Source: Planctomycetota bacterium (GTDB taxonomy: Bacteria; Planctomycetota; Planctomycetia; Pirellulales; Pirellulaceae). Taken from it: a DNA stretch of 48,021 bases. Numbering within the stretch: position 1 is the first letter of the stretch; the number at the start of each line of letters is the position of its first letter. Shown piece by piece: positions 18,901 through 25,925 of the stretch. The stretch is taken from positions 1 to 48,021 of the forward strand of contig JAPLNJ010001195.1 of the NCBI GenBank assembly GCA_026692885.1, given 5' to 3'. Both the position numbers and the translations under genes were made by a program. The notes under the pieces are model-generated. The model had not been told where the DNA came from. It worked only from the letters and a program-made list of their open reading frames with translations, and did no database searches.

Positions 18901-19182
18901 GGGCACGGTGACCACTTGCGAGGCCACCGCCTCCTGGCCCTTCTCGATTTGCTCGGGCGCGCCGAGGCAGCCCATCCGAGACAGGAAGGTGATGGCAAAC
19001 GTCGAGGCGAAGTAGTTCTCCCGATACGGAACTTTCTTCCACGGGCCTTGTTCCACGCGGAAGTCCTCGGCCTCAGCGATCAGGCGAACTGGCGGGATGG
19101 ACTCCGGCGATTGGGCGAAGCCCGCGCCGGCGGTCAGGCCCAACACAGCAATGGCAAGCACGATCATCAGCAGCGGTTTCAT
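15943..19182 (-). CDS. Large secreted glycosidase-like protein with amidotransferase-like domain
   Basis: This 1079-residue exported protein starts at the ATG at 19182 with GAGG about 6 nt upstream. The signal peptide is MKPLLMIVLAIAVLGLTAG and runs to about residue 24. A carbohydrate-binding-like region follows (LIAEAEDFRVEQGPW, then WRQLYGRLEDPKIW). The middle (about 450-750) resembles beta-galactosidase-like barrels, and the part around 780-1000 is a GATase-like domain (VLYVTQQYLHSKAVQALQSW, AAGGTLVAMCGGGF) as in GH42 family members. It ends in a small beta domain. A glycoside hydrolase role is inferred; no catalytic pair can be named with confidence. Unusually, its 5' leader is a DUF4160 gene fragment that reads into it in frame with no stop. 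Confidence 0.62.
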   Translation of the reverse strand: MKPLLMIVLAIAVLGLTAGAGFAQSPESIPPVRLIAEAEDFRVEQGPWKKVPYRENYFASTFAITFLSRMGCLGAPEQIEKGQEAVASQVVTVPSDGDFHVLARYEQPYNFSVEFTIEVEQGGKTVWRQLYGRLEDPKIWAFNKHQRVPMERFGWGGTDNIVWQQAGPVRLTKGQATIRLIAGPQMESDRPRRMAARRHVDVICLTNDTVGIEAQKKTGYLEFDGWLVQEGDLFVRVTNPRDGLGPCVPVIAPFDQGQHSSYYVHVRDWPMTKVLKSGRLVDSRKYLLTGPHSVAVRPDLLAPVLDPARFTVPADPKNPQGAPVFKIPDDQYLQPGDTSGWIPMGQAIDSLNGSHWYPQAIYRDKAEGLHLKLEFAIPDGRGGLKPIKELAVKGTPAYYSPVTFEIPGNVAERPVIRTQVEALQWLRGEIAKFPVKGPVSKRFPIYGILCFSGALADKGPVGEEATKLAMLLGDNTIVGTEGSWAKRLGVPERKTLLVAHWPAGTVEQNYAKAEKDGTAKSLRIVSFGDEIHIAPLNPEKGHETEFQAAFVAWLQSRGVPNAGQAHFATEPSDPWYYYATLYAVHAGIERYARDTSFLQARGVLSGANYSPHANYMVTDLQWVRPFKLRAMSMPWSEDYVCQIPEFSVQVVGYQTSGFRAGAKYHNLPIMMYVMPHSPGNTPREFRQSFYTCIGHGAKLINYFCASPLAVGGTENYVATDDLGMWREIYNCTHEAGVLEDYVLEGRVRPAKVGLLLSSVDEILTGDNNFKGGLHNQERKAIYYALRHAQVPVDFLTEDDVIEGLAKDYRVLYVTQQYLHSKAVQALQSWVAAGGTLVAMCGGGFVDEFGRPNALAGTLYGVREQKIDKDPSLPMILAKQDLPPSRPLDKVWWIRGHRSILDVPAIAWKQTLVPGDGKVLGCYSDGKPAVVEKVHGNGRAVLFGFFPGMAYLKSGLPLRPVERSGTDAAFNHFLPTAMDAALRARLVDDFLPPDFLRPVECSEPLVETTCIDTPASGRLAVPLVNYTGQPITALRVRIPGLANLKSVKSIERGPLQADSRDGATILTLPLDVADMLLIDR

Positions 19183-19290
19183 ATACTTGGCCTCGTCACC
19201 CGACGCCTTGACGTGGATGTGCGGCGGTTCTCGACCCTCGTTGCTGAAAAAGAAGAAGGCGTAACGCCCTCTGCGCAATACCACCGGCAT
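19183..19290 (-). pseudogene. DUF4160 gene fragment, in frame with the downstream secreted protein
   Basis: From an ATG at 19290 the minus strand encodes MPVVLRRGRYAFFFFSNEG followed by REPPHIHVKASGDEAKY. This is the typical first half of DUF4160 proteins (about 80-90 residues, often paired with DUF2442 in toxin-antitoxin-like loci). The family normally continues with a Trp/Pro-rich half, but here the sequence runs directly into the Met of a signal peptide at 19182. There is AGAGG before the ATG at 19290, so a fused product could in principle be translated. A cytoplasmic extension would probably spoil export. I read it as a leftover of a lost small gene that now provides leader sequence. Confidence 0.72.
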
Positions 19291-19533
19291 CCTCTGGACT
19301 CCCGTCGGACAATGCACCTCATTCTACGACCTTGCCCAGGGCGTGGAAACCCCAGCCGAACGCCAAGCACTTTCCGCCACTGGGATGAACGCCGTCCTCG
19401 GAGATGATCGTGCTATCCGTGCGAATAGCGTAAGAAGAATCTCCTCAAGGGCCAACGCTTGACGAACGCCGATGCACCAGGCAAAACGCTGGCTCGATGC
19501 ACCCTACGAGCAGATCGCCGTCAATCATGCGGG
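19291..19533. other. Intergenic remnant region with possible SGNH-hydrolase tail
   Basis: On the minus strand, 19442-19319 is open for 41 codons after a stop and reads STIISEDGVHPSGG, then FGWGFHALG and a stop. The DGVHP motif followed by a Trp/Phe helix resembles the C-terminal catalytic block (D-x-x-H) of SGNH/GDSL hydrolases, but it is too short to be sure. At 19479-19505 two direct copies of GATGCACC flank a short spacer. This looks like a patchwork of gene remnants and repeats. Confidence 0.3.
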
Positions 19534-22500
19534 CTACGGGCGAACGTCAGGCTGGAAAGCCTGACCTACGGTTTGCACGACGCAGCCGGCACCGTGCGGG
19601 CCGAGTTCCGCGCTGATCACGTCGTCGCCGCTTTCCAGCAGAGCGTGCGCCGGCCCGCCGTGCCACTCGTCGTAATACGATACGCCAGCCCGATGTGGCA
19701 GTCGCAGTACCGGACCGCGGACCGTGCGATGCCGCGAATTGTACAGCGTGTACACGATCTTCCCAGCGGTCGAGAATCGATTGGCGAAGACGCCGGCCAA
19801 CTGCGTCGGCACGAGCGGTTCGGGCGTCAGGCTCGTGAAGGCGTCGCGGTGCTTTCGTAGGATGGTGTAGCAGCGGCGGATTTCCTCGCGCGTCTGAGGT
19901 TCGAACCACTCGTCCGCTTTGCCCTCCAGCCAAATCGCTTCGCCGTTGAAGAACACCCAACGCACGCCGGTGGCCCAACTGCCGGTGGGTTTGTCGCAGT
20001 ACAAAATTTCGATCGTCTTGAAATCCGGCAGGGCGAAGCGGGCGATGTTCAGCGGCACGCGCGCGTGCGCCTGTTGAGCGGATGACATGGCATAGGTAAA
20101 GCTGCCATCCTGATACTGCGTGGTCACGTCGACCGGCGTCTCCTCGGTGTAGATCGCGACCTTCGGTTGGACGCCTGCGACCCGCTCGCGAATCATCCGC
20201 GTGCCATCCCGCTCCGCCAACGCGGGATAGCTGGGCACGTCATGACCATGCTCGCGGGACCAGCAGTCTTTGCTCGAGTCGGCAAAGCCGAACTCGTCGA
20301 TGTACATGCCGTCGACCGCCAGTTCTTGGACTTTGGTCGTGTATGTCGAGGCTTGGACCTCGCGCCAAGCGTCCACAGCCGGGCAGATGAACATCTCGGT
20401 ACTGTCGGGCCAGAACAACTTACGGCCGTCGCGACCGACCAACTGCCAAGCCGCCCCTGATTGCTGCCCCAACTGGCCCCGTTGTTCGAGCAGGTAGCCT
20501 TCGATATACAGGCCCACGGGGATGTGCTGCGACTGGATCCCGGCGATGGCCGCCCGCAGCGCATCGCGGCCGCCGCGCAGGCTGTCGTAGGCCGACAGAT
20601 CACCGGTGCGGCCGTAGATCCGCCCGATACCCATGACATTACCCCAGTCGAACAGATGCAGGAAATCGATTCCGCCGAACTCTCGGCGGGCCTCGTCCAC
20701 CGCCTGCTGCAGCTGCAAGACGCCGGTGGTCGAGTTGTAGAGTGGGTCCAGCGACCACAAAAATCGCTGGCGGAAATTGAATACCTCCCGAAACCACGGC
20801 TGACGGGGCGCGGCTGGCTGGTACCAACCGCGGACCCACTGCCGATAGGCTTCCAGCCCGCGGTGCCAGTTGCCGTCGGTCACCGTCACGACGGCCGGCG
20901 CGGTCGAGAGCGAGGCTCCCGGCCGCAACGTGCGTTCGGGGTACTCCACGCCCATCGTGAACGCTCCGTCCTGCTTGTCCAGCACGTAGGTCTTGGCTTG
21001 GCACGTCGTGTCCTCGGTGCGCAACAGCAAGCCGCGGCCCTCGGCGGGGTTGAACGTATCCAGGAACTGTACGGGAAACAAGCCGCTGTAGCGTTCGCGG
21101 AAGGAACCGTCGCGGTGATCCAAAATAGATCCCCGCCGCGGCACCAGATAGTACGCCTGGTCGGCCTTGTCGCCGAGCCGATACGGACCGATGCGGGGGG
21201 CCACTAGGGCGACGGTGTGCTCCTGCGGTCCCTCGTTCTTGACCTCGGCTCGGACGGTCAGACTGGCGTCCGCCGAGCGTTGCACGTCTAATCCTAGCAG
21301 CAGGCCCTCGATACCTCGGATCCGATACCAGGTAAAGTTCGTGGCCGTCGACAGTGTCTTCGGCTTCTTGTCCGCCGGGTGGCTGGTGGCTGAGTTCCGC
21401 GAAGCCCCAGCAGCGTCAGCCGGTTTTCGGATCGGTTCCAGTTGCTCCGCGGGAACCGGCCGACCATCCACTCGCAAGTCGATAAGAGGGCAGGGGGCCG
21501 GCAACAGCTTCCAGCCGCTTGGCTGATGGATCAACTGCTGGAGGATCGGCGGACCTTCGGCCGGAATCTGGGCCTCAAGACCAACGCGTTTGACGCCACT
21601 ACCCCGTGCCTGCGATGTTAAGGTAGGACGGTTCGTCGAACCGTCCGGGACGGATTGGAAATCCATCCTACTCAATTCGGCGCAGTCGCTGGCGATCCCC
21701 GTGAAGACCGTCGGGCCCTCTTCGCGAGTCTCAGGCACCGCACACTGACCATCGGTTCGTAGCGTGACCGCCACGACGGCGAACGCGGCCTGACGGCACT
21801 GGTCCTTGACGACCACCGCCACGAGGTTCTTCGCTGCGTCCGCCACCGCGACGACAACCTGCGGCCCCGACGTGATCCCGAATTGCCGCGTGGCGACGTT
21901 CATGGGCAGACACTCGTCGGCCGTTCCGTCGGCATACTCCAGACGAAGGCGGAAGCGATCCACATCCCGAATTGCGCGCAGCCGTCCGCTGCCGTAGACG
22001 GGTTCCTCCGGGCCGAGGAAAGCCGCCAGCAACAGCAGATAGACTTCGCTGGCACGACCCGACGCTGCCAGCCGCAATTCCGCTTTGTCGCGCAGTGCCG
22101 TCGCGGCGAGCTCAGGCTCCTGCTCGCGCCGGACGAAGGGGATGCCCTCGACGGTGATCGCCGGTTCCTGGAACCAGTCGGTCAGGTGCAGGTGACGCCG
22201 CCAAGCTGCCGCCGGACTGCCCGCGATCGCGTCGATCGGTACAGCCGTGTGGTTCCTGAACTCAGCTCCCGCCGTCCACTGCACGGCGTCGGCCAGCGGC
22301 GCAGGTTGCCGCTGTTGGACAAGGCGGAGATCGGCCAACTCGAACGTGGCGTCAGGCTTGGCCGCCTGCACTTGGATGGCCAGCCCGGTGATCGTCGCGT
22401 ACTTTGCGGCCAGACGGCGAACGTCGACGTCCACCGTGTGCCAGCGGCCATCGGCCAGCAGTTCCTCAGCCCCGACCGCCGTGGCGTAACCGAGATCGCC

Positions 22501-23349
22501 TGGTTTCGACGACTTGCCAAAGACGCACAGCGCGTAATCACTTTGTGAGCCGGTATCGACGGCCCGGTAGCGCAGGGACACGTAGCGATGGCCGGCCAAC
22601 GTCACCGGTGCAGGCAAGTTCCAGGACCATTTCATCCCCTGACCCGCGGCGTGGACACGGAACAGCGTCATGTCTTTCGGCCGTTCCACGCCTTGGCCGT
22701 GTTCCGGAGCAGGGTTAGCCAGCCAGCCGCGTTGTGCGATCCATTGGGCTTCGTTCAGCGGTGCGATCCAATCCGGCGGAGTCGGCACCGGCTGCTCGCG
22801 TTCGATGACTTCCGCACCCTCCGGCGCTGTCGGCCACAGTCCGATCTCACCGAACCATACAGATGCTTTGCCCGCCGCGCCCGCCTGGACCTGTACCGCG
22901 ATTCCATCGACGGATTCCGCCTCGGTCAGCGTCGACAGGTCGATTGCGGCCACGTGCCACCGCCCATCGGCCACCACGTCGCTGAGTCGCAAGGGACTGA
23001 GCTGCCGCGTGGGGCGATGGTCGTTGACGTAGACGAAGTAATCGGTGCCGTGGGTATCCACGTTCTCGGCACGATACCGGACGACCAGCCACGGGGTCTC
23101 GTCCAACGCGATCGCTGGCGTGGCCAGCGACCACTTCATGCCGCGACTGGGTTCGTCGACTCGGAAGCAGAGGGCGCCGTCATCGATCTTCACAACGGCG
23201 GTCGGTGAACCGTTTCCCAGCCAACCCGGCTGGCGTGTCCACGCCGCAGCGTCGCGGCAGTCCGCGCGCCAGCCGAAGTCATCCCACTCCGCGCCGAACG
23301 TCAGGTCGCCGAAACCCGCGCTCAGGAATAGCAGTATCGCTCGCAGCAT
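19534..23349 (-). CDS. Giant secreted glycoside-hydrolase-like protein with tandem binding domains
   Basis: This 1271-residue protein starts at the ATG at 23349 (AAGGAG 7 nt upstream) with signal peptide MLRAILLFLSAGFGDLTFGA. Two similar beta-sandwich, carbohydrate-binding-like repeats occupy about 24-175 and 180-345; both contain GMKWS and ADGRWH. The C-terminal half (about 850-1200) looks like a GH-D/DUF6259-type barrel, with HLFDWGN, LAVDGMYIDEFGF (possible nucleophile Asp) and VAIYTEETPVD (possible acid/base Glu). Two oddities are visible. Residues about 559-576 (RMDFQSVPDGSTNRPTL) are encoded by an inserted palindromic repeat. The last residues, VGQAFQPDV, come from another repeat that also supplies the stop region. 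Extracellular polysaccharide degradation is likely; the substrate is unknown. Confidence 0.68.
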   Translation of the reverse strand: MLRAILLFLSAGFGDLTFGAEWDDFGWRADCRDAAAWTRQPGWLGNGSPTAVVKIDDGALCFRVDEPSRGMKWSLATPAIALDETPWLVVRYRAENVDTHGTDYFVYVNDHRPTRQLSPLRLSDVVADGRWHVAAIDLSTLTEAESVDGIAVQVQAGAAGKASVWFGEIGLWPTAPEGAEVIEREQPVPTPPDWIAPLNEAQWIAQRGWLANPAPEHGQGVERPKDMTLFRVHAAGQGMKWSWNLPAPVTLAGHRYVSLRYRAVDTGSQSDYALCVFGKSSKPGDLGYATAVGAEELLADGRWHTVDVDVRRLAAKYATITGLAIQVQAAKPDATFELADLRLVQQRQPAPLADAVQWTAGAEFRNHTAVPIDAIAGSPAAAWRRHLHLTDWFQEPAITVEGIPFVRREQEPELAATALRDKAELRLAASGRASEVYLLLLAAFLGPEEPVYGSGRLRAIRDVDRFRLRLEYADGTADECLPMNVATRQFGITSGPQVVVAVADAAKNLVAVVVKDQCRQAAFAVVAVTLRTDGQCAVPETREEGPTVFTGIASDCAELSRMDFQSVPDGSTNRPTLTSQARGSGVKRVGLEAQIPAEGPPILQQLIHQPSGWKLLPAPCPLIDLRVDGRPVPAEQLEPIRKPADAAGASRNSATSHPADKKPKTLSTATNFTWYRIRGIEGLLLGLDVQRSADASLTVRAEVKNEGPQEHTVALVAPRIGPYRLGDKADQAYYLVPRRGSILDHRDGSFRERYSGLFPVQFLDTFNPAEGRGLLLRTEDTTCQAKTYVLDKQDGAFTMGVEYPERTLRPGASLSTAPAVVTVTDGNWHRGLEAYRQWVRGWYQPAAPRQPWFREVFNFRQRFLWSLDPLYNSTTGVLQLQQAVDEARREFGGIDFLHLFDWGNVMGIGRIYGRTGDLSAYDSLRGGRDALRAAIAGIQSQHIPVGLYIEGYLLEQRGQLGQQSGAAWQLVGRDGRKLFWPDSTEMFICPAVDAWREVQASTYTTKVQELAVDGMYIDEFGFADSSKDCWSREHGHDVPSYPALAERDGTRMIRERVAGVQPKVAIYTEETPVDVTTQYQDGSFTYAMSSAQQAHARVPLNIARFALPDFKTIEILYCDKPTGSWATGVRWVFFNGEAIWLEGKADEWFEPQTREEIRRCYTILRKHRDAFTSLTPEPLVPTQLAGVFANRFSTAGKIVYTLYNSRHRTVRGPVLRLPHRAGVSYYDEWHGGPAHALLESGDDVISAELGPHGAGCVVQTVGQAFQPDVRP
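19546..19565. repeat. Short palindrome forming the 3' end of a coding gene
   Basis: GTCAGGCT, GGAA, AGCCTGAC is a perfect 8-bp stem with a 4-nt loop. On the minus strand it encodes the VGQAFQPD tail of the protein at 19534-23349, just before its stop. I associate this sequence with common planctomycete dispersed repeats, from memory rather than a search. Confidence 0.65.
21623..21671. repeat. Palindromic repeat inserted in frame within a coding gene
   Basis: A 49-nt element starts GTAGGACGG and ends CCATCCTAC. Inside is a perfect GGACGGTTCG/CGAACCGTCC hairpin with a 1-nt loop. It is flanked by coding sequence on both sides and keeps the reading frame of the giant secreted protein (about residues 559-576). 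Confidence 0.72.
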
Positions 23350-23389
23350 CGTCCGTCTCCTTTTCCGGCCTCCCCTGGATTCTCCCCAC

Positions 23390-23486
23390 GGTACTCCGGC
23401 GACCGGCGCCCGGGGGTGAGGGATCCCCGGTATTCTCCCCTCGCCCCGGTACTCCGGGGAGAGGGGTCGGGGGTGAGGGGCGTTTT
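23390..23486. repeat. Dispersed C-rich repeat, two diverged copies
   Basis: Two copies, each starting GGTACTCCGG and ending in a GGGGGTGAGGG run, lie about 60 nt apart. The second is the reverse complement of the element at 12240-12290. They sit in the 5' leader of the giant secreted gene, just upstream of its ribosome-binding site. Confidence 0.75.
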
Positions 23487-23494
23487 GATTTCGT

Positions 23495-23579
23495 GATGAC
23501 AAAAAAATTGATGACAAAAAAATGTCCGGCTGGAATGGGACGTCGTGTCCATTTTCTTGTCATCAATCTCTTTGTCATC
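23495..23579. repeat. A/T-rich palindrome with 30-bp arms
   Basis: The left arm 23495-23524 and right arm 23550-23579 match at about 27 of 30 positions, with a 25-nt loop. Each arm holds two GATGACAA units. The A-rich arms stand out against the GC-rich surroundings. Confidence 0.82.
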
Positions 23580-23771
23580 GTCTTGTAGGGAACGAAATCG
23601 GGATGATTAGAGCGGAAGGCCACCGATATCCTGAGCACACGGACACCGCGGGCCAGGGTGAGCGCTGCCCCCAGGCTACGGTGATTCGAGGCCTTCGGCC
23701 AAAATGCACAGACTCGGAAACTCGCAACCTAAAGACCGGCGTTCCCGGCTCCGCTTCGGTCACCCTCCCGC

Positions 23772-25649
23772 TTAGCTCGCGTCGGACCGCACCAGGACCA
23801 CGCGGAAGCCGAGGCAACCGTAGCGGTAGTCGGGGGTGAACCCGCGGCGGCACGCCGCCCGGCAGAAGGACGCGTCGAAGTACCAACCGCCGCCCCGGGA
23901 CACCCGGTCCGAGCCCCCTGACGCCCCGGTTGGATCGTCCAGCGGCGACGTTGCGTAGTAGCGGTCACCAAGCCAGTCCTGGCACCACTCCCACACATTC
24001 CCGAGCATGTCGGACAGCCCCCACGCATTTGGCCGCAACCGGCCGACGGGCTGGGTCTGACCTTGCGAGTTGCCCTGCCACCAGGCATATTGCACAAGAC
24101 CTGTTGGGGCGTCGCCGAAGCTGTAGCGTGTGGTCGTACCTGCTCGGCAGGCAAACTCCCATTCCGCCTCGGTGGGGAGTCGGTACACCGCGCCGGTCGC
24201 CTTTTCTTTCGGTGACGCGCTGAGCCTTTGGCAGAACTCCACCGCGTCGTTCCAATTCACTTGTTCCACGGGGCGATTGGGATCGCCCTTGAACTTGCTC
24301 GGGTCCTGGCCCATCACCCGCCCGTACTCCGCCTGCGTCACTTCGCAGACGCCCAGGTAGAATGGCTTGGAGATCTTGACGCGATGCTGGGGCGCCTCCG
24401 CGGGGACCCGCTCCAAATACCACCCGGGTGCGTTTTGCCGTTTGCCCTCCTCCAGGAGTCGGGCCACTTCCTCGTCGGTCGATCCCATGTCGAACTCACC
24501 CGGTGGGATCAGCACCAGCCTCATGCCGATGGAATTCGTCAGCTCGACCGGCACTTTCAGGTGTTTGGACCACTGAAGCTGGAAACCCTTGGCCTTTTTT
24601 TCATCGAACGGAGCGACCGCCAGTGCAGGGCTTGGAGCCGGTTTGGGGGCTGGTGCCGGCGACGGCTTGGGCAGGTCCGCACCGGCCTGCGGCAATTCCG
24701 CCAGCCGTTTGACGATCTTCACGCGCGCTAGTCCTCCGGCCAGATTTGGTTCGGCCTGCCGATACCAGGATCCGGCGCGGAGTCGCAGCGCTGCCTTCTC
24801 CCGACCGTCTCGGGTCTCGGCCAAGGCCCACCAGGCGTCGCCCAAGGCAACTTGCTCGTCGGCCGATTTGGCCCCTCGCAGGTCTTTCTCCGCCACGGCC
24901 TGCAACTTGGCATCGCTTCCCAACGCCAGCAGCGACACGCCGCGTTCCCAGTCCTGCTTCACGAAGCACAGGTGCCGCCCGGCCGCCAGGTTGGCTGTCG
25001 CATCGGTGGGGCTGTCCTTCAAGACGGCAGACGCGTTACGGTACTCCTGGAACGTAGCCTCTTGCTGCTTGAGTTTTTCCGCCCGAACATTCCACTCCTT
25101 GATCAGCGCCGAATACTTGGCCGTCCGAGCGCACGCCTGGGCCGCTTCACACAGCCCGAGCGCCGTTTCATACTCGTCCGCAGCCGCCAGATCATCCAGG
25201 ACTTTGACCGCCGCTTCGGCCACCGCCTTCTGTTGAGTCGGCCGGGAGGCCTGACGTGCGATCGTCAGCAAAGCCTCTGCTTTCAGTTTGGCGGCTGGGA
25301 CGTCGAACCGTTCGGCCAACTTCTCGACGGCTCCCAGCGTCGTCGGCACGTCGCCTGCCCCCGCCGCGACATCCTTGGCAATCTTCAGCAGGGCATACTG
25401 GTCGGCTGAACCGTCCGGGACTGTGGACGCCGTGTCCAGCATTTCCTTGGCCAAAGCCAGTTTCTGGGCCGCCGTCTTGGCCTGCGTGAAGCGGGGGCCG
25501 TAGATTTCCCTCGCCGCCTTTTGCCCCGCCTCCAGAGCCGTGCCCTCGGGGACAGCCGTTTTCTGCTGCCCCCACAACTCGCTCGCTGCGGCGATCACCG
25601 CCAGCAACAGAAGAATTGGTACGACGACACGATGTGAGACGATTTGCAT
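23772..25649 (-). CDS. Secreted SUMF1/formylglycine-generating-enzyme-like protein
   Basis: This 625-residue protein starts at the ATG at 25649 (AGGAG 7 nt upstream), with a signal peptide or anchor MQIVSHRVVVPILLLLAVIA. Residues about 30-340 are Ala/Lys-rich helical repeats. A Pro/Ala linker (PAPAPKPAPSPAL) follows, then a C-terminal SUMF1 domain (about 405-622), from NSIGMRLVLIPPGEFDMGS to GCLGFRVV. The domain has the usual LPTEAEWEFACRAG and GNVWEWCQD blocks. In the active-site region, RGGGWYFDASFC keeps only the second of the two redox cysteines of true FGEs; the first is replaced by an aromatic residue. It is therefore probably not a sulfatase-activating enzyme but one of the many SUMF1 proteins of unknown binding or catalytic role in planctomycetes. 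It is transcribed divergently from gcvT. Confidence 0.86.
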   Translation of the reverse strand: MQIVSHRVVVPILLLLAVIAAASELWGQQKTAVPEGTALEAGQKAAREIYGPRFTQAKTAAQKLALAKEMLDTASTVPDGSADQYALLKIAKDVAAGAGDVPTTLGAVEKLAERFDVPAAKLKAEALLTIARQASRPTQQKAVAEAAVKVLDDLAAADEYETALGLCEAAQACARTAKYSALIKEWNVRAEKLKQQEATFQEYRNASAVLKDSPTDATANLAAGRHLCFVKQDWERGVSLLALGSDAKLQAVAEKDLRGAKSADEQVALGDAWWALAETRDGREKAALRLRAGSWYRQAEPNLAGGLARVKIVKRLAELPQAGADLPKPSPAPAPKPAPSPALAVAPFDEKKAKGFQLQWSKHLKVPVELTNSIGMRLVLIPPGEFDMGSTDEEVARLLEEGKRQNAPGWYLERVPAEAPQHRVKISKPFYLGVCEVTQAEYGRVMGQDPSKFKGDPNRPVEQVNWNDAVEFCQRLSASPKEKATGAVYRLPTEAEWEFACRAGTTTRYSFGDAPTGLVQYAWWQGNSQGQTQPVGRLRPNAWGLSDMLGNVWEWCQDWLGDRYYATSPLDDPTGASGGSDRVSRGGGWYFDASFCRAACRRGFTPDYRYGCLGFRVVLVRSDAS

Positions 25650-25758
25650 GGCGGGTCTCCTGCTTAGGGTTTTGGCGCAGTGTAGCCCGACCGTACTGGG
25701 CGAGCAATCCTTGGAAAGCGAAAGTGGTTGTCGCAGTTTCGCGCCACCGAAGAAGGCG

Positions 25759-25838
25759 GGCAGAAAGACTAGTGGCAGAAGAATATGGGGAAGACGAGTG
25801 CCACGAAGGAACATTTTTCTGCGATCAATTTTTCTGCC
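25759..25838. repeat. Imperfect palindrome between divergent genes
   Basis: Arms of about 26 nt (25759-25784 and 25813-25838), each with two GCAGAA units in the same direction, pair at roughly 19 positions. The layout resembles the A/T-rich palindrome at 23495. It occupies the shared upstream region of the SUMF1-like gene and gcvT. Confidence 0.6.
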
Positions 25839-25925
25839 AACACCTCTGGCTACCCCTGCGAATCGGCTACAATGCTGAAAACTTGAACGCCCCTACCTGT
25901 CCGCAATCACGAGTACCAGCCGCTC

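Larger units (their letters stand above)
23350..23771. other. Intergenic repeat cluster
   Basis: This 422-nt region lies between two leftward secreted-protein genes. It is made mostly of repeats: two tandem-like C-rich copies (23390-23486) and an A/T-rich long palindrome (23495-23579). The rest (23590-23771) holds no recognised gene or terminator. Confidence 0.6.

Noticed and set aside
16702..19407. A 901-codon open frame on the plus strand
   Set aside because: It is antisense to the secreted protein at 15943-19182, with no domain or signal and shadow-like composition.
25874..25925. Glycine riboswitch before gcvT
   Set aside because: The leader is only about 50 nt from the possible -10 element, too short, and no paired aptamer stems are seen.
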